NCBI RefSeq assembly: GCF_000801335.2 | Contig: NZ_JSEH01000012.1 | Coordinates: 113,661 to 177,660, forward strand | Direction: 5' to 3' | Source: Desulfovibrio sp. TomC | GTDB lineage: Bacteria > Desulfobacterota > Desulfovibrionia > Desulfovibrionales > Desulfovibrionaceae | Length of the DNA stretch: 64,000 bases | Part shown: piece after piece, positions 1-7,622 of the stretch | Position numbering within the stretch: the first letter of the stretch is position 1 | Layout: each line of letters starts with the position of its first letter | The notes under the pieces: generated by a model | Databases searched by the model: none | The model's input: only the letters and a program-made list of their open reading frames with translations | Told to the model about the DNA's origin: nothing | Position numbers and translations under genes: made by a program

Positions 1-2
1 CC

Positions 3-746
3 ACCCCGGCCCACACCAAGGACCACACCCTGTCCGCCGCCCTGTCCGCCAGGAACCTCCAGCTCGTCTCCGGCATGGGGCTCAAAGCCGCGGCCACGCC
101 CTGCCCGAGCTGCCTGACCAACCTGCGCACCGCCAACCACCGTATCGAGGCCGCCCCGTTTAAGGCCAAGGTGGACAAGCTCCTCGACGAACCCTACGGC
201 GGCGACGTCAATGCCATCTCCGTGCTCCAGGCCCTGGTGGAAAACATCGGGGTCGAGACCATCGCCTCGGCCGTGCGCACGCCCTTAAAGGGCCTCAAAG
301 TCGCCTGCTACTACGGCTGCATCATGAACCGGCCGCCCGAACTTATGGCCTTTGACGACTGCGAAAACCCCATGGCCATGGACAACATCCTGGCGGCCCT
401 GGGAGCCGAAGTCGTTCCCTTCCCGCTCAAAGTCGAATGCTGCGGCGCTTCCTACGGCATTCCCCGGCCCGATGTGACGGCCGCGCTGTCCGGCAAACTG
501 CTGGAAGCGGCTGTCGGCGTCGGCGCGGACATGGTCGCCGTGGCCTGCCCCCTGTGCCAGATGAACCTCGACCTCCGGCAAGGTCAGGTCAACCGGGCCA
601 TGGGGACACACTACCGGATTCCGGTGCCCTACTTCACCCAGCTCATGGGCGTGGCGCTCAATATTCCGGATGGGGAAATCGGTTTCGGCAAACTCAACGT
701 CGATCCGAGGCCGGTCCTTTCCAAGGCCCTGTCGGGCGCGGACTAA
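3..746 (+). CDS. hdrB: HdrB, heterodisulfide reductase subunit B (5'-truncated by window)
   Basis: Cytoplasmic subunit that carries the non-cubane iron-sulfur centre of HdrABC-type complexes and is the site of disulfide (CoM-S-S-CoB in methanogens, probably a DsrC-type thiol partner in sulfate reducers) reduction. The reading frame is open from the first bases of the window (TPAHTKDHTLSAALSARNLQ before the first Met at base 75), so the N-terminal part and start lie upstream. Two cysteine-rich CCG motifs are visible: the end of the first (PCPSC, about base 111) and a complete second one (CYYGC ... ECCGAS ... CPLCQMNLD). The stop is 20 nt before hdrA, and the gene order hdrB-hdrA-flxDCBA matches the Desulfovibrio cluster, so hdrC is expected just upstream. 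Family identity is firm; the physiological substrate is inference. Confidence 0.93.
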   Translation, partial: TPAHTKDHTLSAALSARNLQLVSGMGLKAAATPCPSCLTNLRTANHRIEAAPFKAKVDKLLDEPYGGDVNAISVLQALVENIGVETIASAVRTPLKGLKVACYYGCIMNRPPELMAFDDCENPMAMDNILAALGAEVVPFPLKVECCGASYGIPRPDVTAALSGKLLEAAVGVGADMVAVACPLCQMNLDLRQGQVNRAMGTHYRIPVPYFTQLMGVALNIPDGEIGFGKLNVDPRPVLSKALSGAD

Positions 747-766
747 CAGGCGAGGGAGCATAGGCA

Positions 767-2725
767 ATGCGAATTGGCGTTTTCGTCTGCCACTGCGGCA
801 GCAACATCGAAGGCACGGTCGATACCGGGACCGTGGCCAAGGCAGCCCTGGACTTTCCTGAGGTCGTCTACGCCACGGATACCATGTACGCCTGCTCGGA
901 ACCCGGCCAGGACGGCATCATCCAGGCCATCAAAGACAAGAACCTCACCGGCGTGGTGGTGGCCTCCTGCACCCCGCGCATGCACGAGCCCACGTTCCGC
1001 CGGGCCGTCGAACGGGCGGGTCTTAACCGCTTCATGTTCGAAATGGCCAACATCCGGGAACACGTCTCCTGGATCGGCAAGGACCGCGAGGCCAATACCA
1101 ACAAATCCGTTGATCTGGTGCGCATCGCCGTGGAAAAACTGCGACGCGACGCGCCGCTTATTCCCAGCAAGTTCTCCGTCAACAAGCGCGTGATGATCAT
1201 CGGCGGCGGCGTGGCCGGCATCCAGGCGGCCCTTGACTGCGCCGACGGCGGCCTCGAAGTCGTCCTGGTCGAACGCGACTCGTCGATTGGCGGCAAGATG
1301 GCCAAGCTCGACAAGACCTTTCCCACGGTCGACTGTTCGAGCTGCATCCTCGGTCCCAAGATGGTCGACGTGGCCCAGCATCCCAACATCACCCTGCACG
1401 CCTACTCCGAAGTCGATTCCATCGGCGGCTACGTGGGCAACTTCCAGGTGCAGGTGAAGAAAAAAGCCACCTACGTGGACTGGGAACTGTGCACCGGTTG
1501 CGGCGCCTGCATGGAGAAGTGCCCGAGCAAGAAGAATCCCGATGCCTTCAACGAGAAAATCGGGCCGAGCACCTCGATCAACATCCCGTTTCCCCAGGCC
1601 ATTCCGAAAAAGGCCTATATCGACGCCACCACCTGCCGCCAGTTCGTCAAGGGCAAGTGCGGCGTGTGCGCCAAGGTCTGTCCCACCGGAGCCATCCGCT
1701 ACGACATGACCGATGAGATCGTCACCGAGGACGTGGGCGCCATCGTCGCCGCCACCGGCTACGACCTCTTCGACATCAGCAAGATTGCCGAGTACGGCGG
1801 CGGCCGCTACCCCGACGTCATCACGGGCCTGCAATACGAGCGCCTGCTGTCGGCTTCCGGTCCCACCGGCGGCCACATCAAGCGGCCCTCCGACGGCAAG
1901 GAACCGAAAAACATCGTGTTCATCCAGTGCGTCGGTTCGCGCGACAAGTCGCTCGACCGCCCCTACTGCTCCGGTTTCTGCTGCATGTACACGGCCAAGC
2001 AGACCATCCTGACCAAGGACCACATTCCCGATTCCCAGTCCTATGTCTTTTACATGGACATCCGCGCCCCCGGAAAAATGTACGACGAGTTCACCCGCCG
2101 GGCCATGGAGGAATACGGAGCGCGCTACATCCGCGGCCGCGTGGCCATGGTCTACCCCAAGGGCGACAAGCTCATGGTGCGCGGGGCCGACACCCTGGCC
2201 GGAACCCAGGTCGAGATCGAAGCCGACTTAGTCGTCCTGGCCGCCGGAGCCGAAGCCGCCAAGGGCGCGCCGCAGCTGGCCGAAAAGCTGCGCATCTCGT
2301 ATGACAAATACGGCTTTTTCATGGAAAGCCATCCCAAATTGAAGCCCGTGGAGACCAACACCGCCGGCGTCTATCTGGCCGGTTCCTGCCAAGGCCCCAA
2401 GGACATTCCCCAGTCCGTTGGCCAGGGCAGCGCCGCCGCCGCCAAGGTGCTGGCCCTGTTCTCCAAGGACATGCTGGAAAGCGACCCGCAGATCTCGCGC
2501 GTGGACATCAAGCGCTGCGTGGGTTGCGGCAAGTGCATCATGACCTGCCCGTTCAAGGCCATCAAGGAAGTCGAATTCCGGGGCCAGAAAAAGGCCGAGG
2601 TCATCGAGACCGTGTGCCAGGGCTGCGGCATCTGCACCTCGACCTGTCCCCAGGGGGCTATCCAGCTGTCGCACTTCACGGACAACCAAATCCTCGCGGA
2701 GGTCAACGCCTTATGCCAGTCCTGA
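767..2725 (+). CDS. hdrA: HdrA, FAD-containing heterodisulfide reductase subunit A
   Basis: Large flavoprotein subunit proposed to carry out flavin-based electron bifurcation in HdrABC complexes. The 652-residue protein has the family N-terminus (VCHCGSN, residues 7-13, and ASCTPRMHEPTF around 66-77), an FAD-binding GGGVAG at about 146-151, the HdrA signature DCSSCILGPKM near 190, and four ferredoxin-type cysteine clusters: CTGCGACMEKCP near 243, CRQFVKGKCGVCAKVCP near 290, and two at the C-terminus, CVGCGKCIMTCP and CQGCGICTSTCP. A GAGGGAG ribosome site precedes the ATG. It overlaps flxD by 13 nt, which suggests translational coupling. Full length for the family. Confidence 0.96.
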   Translation: MRIGVFVCHCGSNIEGTVDTGTVAKAALDFPEVVYATDTMYACSEPGQDGIIQAIKDKNLTGVVVASCTPRMHEPTFRRAVERAGLNRFMFEMANIREHVSWIGKDREANTNKSVDLVRIAVEKLRRDAPLIPSKFSVNKRVMIIGGGVAGIQAALDCADGGLEVVLVERDSSIGGKMAKLDKTFPTVDCSSCILGPKMVDVAQHPNITLHAYSEVDSIGGYVGNFQVQVKKKATYVDWELCTGCGACMEKCPSKKNPDAFNEKIGPSTSINIPFPQAIPKKAYIDATTCRQFVKGKCGVCAKVCPTGAIRYDMTDEIVTEDVGAIVAATGYDLFDISKIAEYGGGRYPDVITGLQYERLLSASGPTGGHIKRPSDGKEPKNIVFIQCVGSRDKSLDRPYCSGFCCMYTAKQTILTKDHIPDSQSYVFYMDIRAPGKMYDEFTRRAMEEYGARYIRGRVAMVYPKGDKLMVRGADTLAGTQVEIEADLVVLAAGAEAAKGAPQLAEKLRISYDKYGFFMESHPKLKPVETNTAGVYLAGSCQGPKDIPQSVGQGSAAAAKVLALFSKDMLESDPQISRVDIKRCVGCGKCIMTCPFKAIKEVEFRGQKKAEVIETVCQGCGICTSTCPQGAIQLSHFTDNQILAEVNALCQS

Positions 2726-3201
2726 CCGGCAAGGAACTGCGGATCGTCGGATTCCTGTGCAACTGGTGCTCCTACGGCGGCGCGGATACGGCAGGCGTTG
2801 GACGCTTCAACCAGCCCACCGACCTGCGGATCATCCGCGTGCCCTGCTCGGGCCGCATCGATCCCCTGTTCATCGCCAAAACCCTGATAGGCGGCGCTGA
2901 CGGCGTGCTGGTCTCCGGCTGCCACCCGCGCGACTGCCACTACGCCGAAGGCAACTTCTACGCCCGTCGGCGTCTGGAAGTCCTCAAGCGCTTTCTGCCT
3001 ATCCTCGGCATCGACCCGGGCCGGTTCGACTACACCTGGGTCTCGGCCTCGGAAGGCCAGCGGTGGCAGAAAGTGGTGACCGTGTTCACTGAACAGATTC
3101 ACGCCCTGGGACCGGCGCCGCGCTTTGATGCCGTGGCTCCGGAACTTTTGGCCAAGGTCGCCGGGGCCATCAGCCAAGGAGGCAACCGTGTCGCGGCTTG
3201 A
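2713..3201 (+). CDS. flxD: FlxD, MvhD-like [2Fe-2S] electron-transfer subunit
   Basis: Small iron-sulfur protein that passes electrons between the NADH-oxidising Flx part and HdrA, like MvhD in the methanogen Mvh-Hdr complex. 162 residues; conserved cysteines are C16 and C19 (CNWCSYGGAD), C45 (PCSGRID) and C70/C75 (SGCHPRDCHY), the usual MvhD pattern. The ATG at 2713 lies inside the 3' end of hdrA, and the family N-terminus (GKELRIVGFLCNWCS) begins here, so longer upstream extensions of the frame are not real. The 3' end overlaps flxC by 14 nt. In some anaerobes MvhD is fused to HdrA; here it is separate but coupled by overlap. Confidence 0.92.
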   Translation: MPVLTGKELRIVGFLCNWCSYGGADTAGVGRFNQPTDLRIIRVPCSGRIDPLFIAKTLIGGADGVLVSGCHPRDCHYAEGNFYARRRLEVLKRFLPILGIDPGRFDYTWVSASEGQRWQKVVTVFTEQIHALGPAPRFDAVAPELLAKVAGAISQGGNRVAA

Positions 3202-4159
3202 GGAACTCAAAACCCGCATCAAGGAGGCCCTGCCCGGCCTTGAATGCGTCATCGGTTGGCAAAAGGGCTACGACGCCCTGCACAACACCCCGCTGTTCAT
3301 GCGAAGCGATGCCGACGTGGACAAGCTCGAGTGGGGCGCGCTCAATGTCCACAACCCCGCCGTCTACCTGCCGACCATGGCCGGCAAGAAGGTCGGCGTG
3401 GTGGTCAAGGGCTGCGATTCGCGCTCTGTGGTGGAACTGCTTCAGGAAAAACTCATTGACCGCGACAACGTCGTGATCTTCTCCACCGGCTGCGACGGCG
3501 TGGTGGATCTCTCCAAGGTCAAGGCCAAACTGGTTGCGGCCGGGGTTTCGGCCGGCAACGCCGAAAAGGTGGTCACTGACGGCAAGACCGTCGCAGTCAC
3601 TGCCGGCGGCCAGACCGTGGCCATGGCCATGGCCGACGTGGCGGCCGACAAGTGCCTGCGCTGCCAGTTCCCCAACGCCGTGCTGGCCGACGTCTTTGTC
3701 GGCGACCCGGCCCCGCAGCCTACGGCCAGCCCGAGCGGCAACGCCGACCTCGACGCCCTGGACGCCATGAGCGTGGCCGACCGCATGGCCTTTTGGCGCT
3801 ACCACATGGACCGCTGCATCCGCTGCTACGCCTGCCGCAATGCCTGCCCCATGTGCGTGTGCCGCGACCACTGCATCGCCCAGAGCCGGGAACCGCATTG
3901 GCTGTCCCAGGACGATTCGACGACGGAAAAGCTCATGTTCCAGGTCGTCCACGCCATGCACTTGGCCGGGCGCTGTACGGAATGCGGCGAATGCCAGCGG
4001 GCCTGCCCCATGGATATTCCGGTTTTGGCCCTGAAAAAGCATTTGAACCGCACCATCCACGACCTGTTCGATTACCAGGCCGGCGTCGATGTGGCTGCCA
4101 TCCCGCCGCTTTTGCAGTTCAAGCTCGAGGAAGACAACATCAAGGAGCGAGGCTGGTAA
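3188..4159 (+). CDS. flxC: FlxC, 4Fe-4S subunit of the Flx NADH dehydrogenase module
   Basis: Iron-sulfur subunit of the FlxABCD module. I place the start at GTG 3188, not at an upstream ATG, because a perfect AGGAGG (3177-3182) stands 5 nt before it and the homologous region starts with RLEELK. The 323-residue product has an N-terminal domain resembling the F420-hydrogenase/dehydrogenase beta-subunit fold (VGVVVKGCDSRSVVELLQE) and two C-terminal clusters: CIRCYACRNACPMCVC near residue 209 and CTECGECQRACPMDIP near 262. Overlaps flxD by 14 nt and flxB by one base (TAATG). Identification rests on gene order plus cysteine pattern; the division of labour with FlxB is not visible from sequence. 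Confidence 0.88.
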   Translation: MSRLEELKTRIKEALPGLECVIGWQKGYDALHNTPLFMRSDADVDKLEWGALNVHNPAVYLPTMAGKKVGVVVKGCDSRSVVELLQEKLIDRDNVVIFSTGCDGVVDLSKVKAKLVAAGVSAGNAEKVVTDGKTVAVTAGGQTVAMAMADVAADKCLRCQFPNAVLADVFVGDPAPQPTASPSGNADLDALDAMSVADRMAFWRYHMDRCIRCYACRNACPMCVCRDHCIAQSREPHWLSQDDSTTEKLMFQVVHAMHLAGRCTECGECQRACPMDIPVLALKKHLNRTIHDLFDYQAGVDVAAIPPLLQFKLEEDNIKERGW

Positions 4160-5202
4160 TGGCCGCCAAATACATCTCCCGGGAAAAACTCCCCGAGTGG
4201 CTCAAGGCCCTGGCTGCCGAACGCCGGGTGCTCGTCCCCGTCGAGGAAGGCGGCAGCGTGGTGTTTCGGGCCTACGATCCGGCCAAAACGCCGGTCTTCG
4301 GCTCAGACGCCACCGCCCCGCCCAAGGGTTCCATCTTCCCTGCCAGCCAGGAGCTTTTCAGCTTTGCCTGCGGCAAGGAAGGCGAGGACGTCAAACCCAC
4401 CCTGACCCTCGAAGCCCATACCGAGGCCCAGCCCACGGTCGTCTTCGGGTCCAAACCCTGCGGCGCACGCGGATTCCTGATCTTCGACCGCGTCTACATG
4501 GGCAAGAAGTACCCTGATCCGTATTACATCGCCGCCCGCGAAGCCACGGTGTTTGTCACCATGGCCTGCGACACGGTGGAAAACACCTGCTTTTGCCACT
4601 GGGTGGGGTCCGGCCCGGCCGACGCCGCCGGTTCCGACCTGCTTTTGACCCCGGTTGCGGGCGGTTATCTGGTCGAAGCGGTCAGCGACAAGGGCGCGCC
4701 GTTTCTCGACAGCCCGGTCCTGACCGACGGCTCGGCCAAGACGGCCGAGGCCGAAGCGGTCAAGACCAAGACCCGTGAGGCCCTGGGCGAGGCTCCGGAC
4801 ATCGCCAATGCGCCGGCCGCGTTGCTTGAGCGGTTTGACGACATGGAGTTCTGGCGCGACCAGTCGGACAAATGCATCAGCTGCGGGGCCTGCACCTACC
4901 TGTGCCCCACCTGCTACTGCTTCTCCATCACCGACGAAGGGTCCGGCCTGGCCGGCAAGCGCCTGCGCTCCTGGGACGCCTGCATGCACTTCCAGTTCAC
5001 CCTGGAAGCCTCGGGCCACAACCCCCGGCCGACCAAGGCCCATCGCTTGAAAAACCGCGTTGGCCACAAGTTCAGCTATTATCCGACCCTGCATGATGGG
5101 TTGATCGCCTGTTGCGGCTGCGGCCGGTGCGTGAAAAGCTGCCCGGTTTCCGTGGATATCCGCGAAATCGTGCAAAACGCCGTCGCCAAGGCCAAGGCCT
5201 AG
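4159..5202 (+). CDS. flxB: FlxB, 4Fe-4S subunit of the Flx module
   Basis: 347-residue iron-sulfur protein. The N-terminal two thirds resemble the subunit-B family of anaerobic sulfite reductase / hydrogenase electron-transfer proteins (SKPCGARGFLIFDRVYMG and EATVFVTMACDTVENTCFCH are conserved-looking). The C-terminus has two clusters, CISCGACTYLCPTCYC near residue 239 and CCGCGRCVKSCPVSVDIREI near 317. The start codon shares its A with the flxC stop codon (TAATG), a tight translational coupling. Gene order places it between FlxC and the flavoprotein FlxA, so it probably relays electrons from FAD to the clusters of FlxC/FlxD. Confidence 0.88.
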   Translation: MAAKYISREKLPEWLKALAAERRVLVPVEEGGSVVFRAYDPAKTPVFGSDATAPPKGSIFPASQELFSFACGKEGEDVKPTLTLEAHTEAQPTVVFGSKPCGARGFLIFDRVYMGKKYPDPYYIAAREATVFVTMACDTVENTCFCHWVGSGPADAAGSDLLLTPVAGGYLVEAVSDKGAPFLDSPVLTDGSAKTAEAEAVKTKTREALGEAPDIANAPAALLERFDDMEFWRDQSDKCISCGACTYLCPTCYCFSITDEGSGLAGKRLRSWDACMHFQFTLEASGHNPRPTKAHRLKNRVGHKFSYYPTLHDGLIACCGCGRCVKSCPVSVDIREIVQNAVAKAKA

Positions 5203-5212
5203 AGGTGTCCAG

Positions 5213-6049
5213 ATGACCGATCCGTTCAATCCCTATCTGCCGGAAGTGGCCACCATCCTGGAGACCGTCCAGGAGACGCATAACATCATGACCTTCCGGG
5301 TGCGCTTCGACGATGAAGCCAAGATGGCCGCGTTCAAATTCGGACCCGGCCAGGTCGGGCAGCTCTCGGCCCCGGGCATCGGCGAATCCACCTTTGTCAT
5401 CAACTCGCCCCCCACCCGCATGGACTACCTCCAGTTCTCGGTCATGCGCACCGGCGAAGTGACTTCCAAGCTGCACAACCTCGTGGCCGGCGACAAGGTC
5501 GGCGTGCGGGCTCCCCTGGGCAAGCCCTTCCCGGTCGAAGACATGAAGGGCAAGGACATCGTGTTCGTCGGCGGCGGCATCGGCATGGCCCCGCTGCGCA
5601 CGCTGTTCCTGTACATGCTCGACAACCGGGCCGACTTCGGCAAGATCCGCCTGCTCTACGGCGCGCGTTCGCCGCTGGACATGGCCTTTTCCGCCGAGCT
5701 GCCCGAGTGGACCTCGCGCAAGGATATCGAAACCACGCTGACCATCGACCGCGAGGCCGACGGCTGGGAACACAAGGTGGGCCTTATCCCCAACGTGCTC
5801 CTGGAAATGGCTCCTTCGGCCGAGAACTGCGTGGCCATCACCTGCGGTCCGCCGATCATGATCAAGTTCACCCTGGAAGCGCTCAAAAAGCTCAACTTCC
5901 CGGATGAGCAGATTCTGACCACCTTGGAAAAACGCATGAAATGCGGCATCGGCATCTGCGGCCGGTGCAACATCGGCACGAGCTACGTCTGCGTGGACGG
6001 ACCGGTGTACACCTACGCCCAGCTCAAGGCCCTGCCCAACGAATTATAA
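5213..6049 (+). CDS. flxA: FlxA, FAD/NAD(P)-binding oxidoreductase subunit
   Basis: NAD(H)-oxidising flavoprotein of the FlxABCD-HdrABC complex. 278 residues of the ferredoxin-NADP reductase / dihydroorotate dehydrogenase electron-transfer (PyrK) type: FAD-binding beta barrel at the N-terminus, the nucleotide-binding loop FVGGGIGMAPLRT near residue 118, a late CGPP motif (ITCGPPIMIKF), and a C-terminal four-cysteine [2Fe-2S] motif CGIGICGRC ... C near 244-260. GAGGTG stands 6 nt before the ATG; the gap to flxB is 10 nt. This is the last gene of the complex; a palindromic repeat follows before the ferritin-like gene. Confidence 0.93.
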   Translation: MTDPFNPYLPEVATILETVQETHNIMTFRVRFDDEAKMAAFKFGPGQVGQLSAPGIGESTFVINSPPTRMDYLQFSVMRTGEVTSKLHNLVAGDKVGVRAPLGKPFPVEDMKGKDIVFVGGGIGMAPLRTLFLYMLDNRADFGKIRLLYGARSPLDMAFSAELPEWTSRKDIETTLTIDREADGWEHKVGLIPNVLLEMAPSAENCVAITCGPPIMIKFTLEALKKLNFPDEQILTTLEKRMKCGIGICGRCNIGTSYVCVDGPVYTYAQLKALPNEL

Positions 6050-6101
6050 AAAAATCGCGCACGACGCATAGGCCCGGGAGAGTGCCCACTCCCCCATCCA
6101 G

Positions 6102-6140
6102 GGGGTCCGGGGGGGATGATCCCCCCCGGCCGCCGGAGGC
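6102..6140 (-). repeat. Palindromic element, type 1, copy 1
   Basis: Copy of the family whose constant head GCCTCCGGCGGCC (read on the minus strand, ends at 6140) is followed by a self-complementary block: here CCGGGGGGG (6107-6115) and CCCCCCCGG (6121-6129) around ATGAT. It lies between flxA and the ferritin-like gene. Its orientation is opposite to most copies, because the head faces the downstream start codon 19 nt away instead of a stop codon. Confidence 0.85.
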
Positions 6141-6159
6141 ATCTTACAAGGAGACGCAC

Positions 6160-6651
6160 ATGGCACGCTTTTTCAGCGCCAGCGACATCGTCGGCACGGC
6201 CATTGAGATTGAGCGTCGCGGCCGCAATGTTTACATCAAGTCCGCTGCCGCCGCGAAGAATCCGGACGTCAAAAAGTTCCTGGAATTCTTTGCCGGCGAG
6301 GAAGCCCGCCACTTGGCCATCTTCGAGGGCATGGCCGGACGCATCGACAAGATCGAGCTCCCGGCCGGCAGCAACGAGGAAGAATACATGGAGTATGTCC
6401 AGGCCCTGCTCGACTCCCACGCGCTGTTTTGCGGCGGAGCCCCCGAGAAAGACCTGGCCGACGCCGCCGACGCCGTTGCCGCCATCGAACTGGCCTCGCG
6501 CTTCGAGAAAGACACCATCCTCTACTTTCGGGAGATGATGGATCTTATGCCGGAGGCCGAGTCCGGCATCGTCAAGCAGGTTCTCGACGAGGAACGCGGC
6601 CACCTGCGCCAGTTGCGCGGGATGCTCGCCACCCTGCGTCGCAACGCCTAA
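6160..6651 (+). CDS. Ferritin-like diiron protein (rubrerythrin-type four-helix bundle)
   Basis: 163-residue protein. The N-terminus (EIERRGRNVYIKSA) followed by GEEARHLAIFEGM, then EKDTILYFREMM and DEERGHLRQL, gives the repeated E-x(6-7)-Y / E-x-x-H pattern of the ferritin-like diiron family, so a carboxylate-bridged iron site is expected. Unlike full rubrerythrin there is no CxxC rubredoxin domain. The start is chosen at ATG 6160 because AAGGAG ends 8 nt before it; the frame extends upstream through the repeat without homology. Likely role in oxygen or peroxide defence or iron handling in an anaerobe, which is inference from the family. Confidence 0.85.
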   Translation: MARFFSASDIVGTAIEIERRGRNVYIKSAAAAKNPDVKKFLEFFAGEEARHLAIFEGMAGRIDKIELPAGSNEEEYMEYVQALLDSHALFCGGAPEKDLADAADAVAAIELASRFEKDTILYFREMMDLMPEAESGIVKQVLDEERGHLRQLRGMLATLRRNA

Positions 6652-6764
6652 CCCGCACGTGGGGCGGCCGGCCGGCCGGCCGCCCCGTTTCCTGCAATCC
6701 GGCGCTGCCGCCGGCCTGCCCGCGCGGACAGGGACAACCGCTTCGAGCCAGGGGGAAGACGACC

Positions 6765-7610
6765 ATGTACCACGATGAGATCGGCTTCGACGCCATGACC
6801 CTGACCAGCCCCCTGGACAGCGCCTCCGAAGCCCGGGCTGCCGACGGCCTGGAACAGGGGTTGGCCGCCCGTCTGCTTGGCCTCGTGTTGGCCTCGGACC
6901 TGTTTGCCGCCCGCACCTGCTCTCCGAGGCTTTGGCAGGAAAACCTGCCGCTTACCGCCTGCTGGCCCGGCGCGACCCTGCGCGCCAGCGGCGAACGCCT
7001 GGACCAGGACGACCTCGACGCCTTTCTGGGCTGTCTGCTCCTGGCCTGGCGCAGCCAGACCCGGGGCTCGGCCCGCTTCGCCCTGCGCGACCTGGCCCGC
7101 CTGATCCGGCCCAAGGCCCGGCGTTTCGACGCCAGACGCCTGGAACGCTCGCTGTGGCGGCTGGCCGCCGCCCGCATCGACATCGAAGACGCTGCCGGCA
7201 GCTATGTCCTGCAAGTCCGCCTGCTCAACACGCTCCTGTGCGACCGGGCCGCCGGCCTGTGCGCCCTGGACGTCAGCCCCCGGATGTTGGCCGCCTTTGA
7301 CGACGCCCAGCGCATCGAACGCCTGCTGGCCGCCCGCGGTCCCCTTGGCAGCGACGGCTTCACCCGGTGGCTGGCTGCCTTTCTGTCCCACGGTCCGGCC
7401 GCGCTGCGCCTGGATTTTGCCGCCCTGCGCCGCCTCTCGGGATTGACCCGGCAGCCCATGGCCGCGTTTCGCATCCGCGCAGTGGCCGCCCTGCAGGATT
7501 TTCTGGACCTCGGGGCCATTGCGGCCATAGAGTCTGCCGGTCCCGATCGGCTGATCGTCTCCCGGCCCGTGGCCCGTGGCGAAGAACCGGCCTGCCTGCT
7601 TCTGTCATAG
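6765..7610 (+). CDS. TrfA-like plasmid replication initiator homologue
   Basis: 281 residues. The segment from about residue 55 (WPGATLRASGERLDQDDLDA, then FLGCLLLAWR) resembles the core of TrfA, the initiator of broad-host-range IncP plasmids, where a 'G.ELRQDD' stretch starts a tandem winged-helix region. A second winged-helix-like part with a FTRWLAAFLSH / LDFAALRRLSGL pattern follows to the C-terminus. AGGGGGAA precedes the ATG at 6765. No iteron array, partition gene or relaxase is seen nearby, and the flanking genes look chromosomal, so it is either a domesticated or relict initiator, or a chromosomal DNA-binding protein of this fold. It stands 12 nt upstream of the kinase gene and may be cotranscribed with it. 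Similarity is judged by eye. Confidence 0.6.
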   Translation: MYHDEIGFDAMTLTSPLDSASEARAADGLEQGLAARLLGLVLASDLFAARTCSPRLWQENLPLTACWPGATLRASGERLDQDDLDAFLGCLLLAWRSQTRGSARFALRDLARLIRPKARRFDARRLERSLWRLAAARIDIEDAAGSYVLQVRLLNTLLCDRAAGLCALDVSPRMLAAFDDAQRIERLLAARGPLGSDGFTRWLAAFLSHGPAALRLDFAALRRLSGLTRQPMAAFRIRAVAALQDFLDLGAIAAIESAGPDRLIVSRPVARGEEPACLLLS

Positions 7611-7622
7611 CGGCCGTTTTCC

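Noticed and set aside
743..2023. 426-codon minus-strand frame opposite hdrA
   Set aside because: Antisense shadow of hdrA third-position GC; no homology, Gly/Val/Asp/His-rich.
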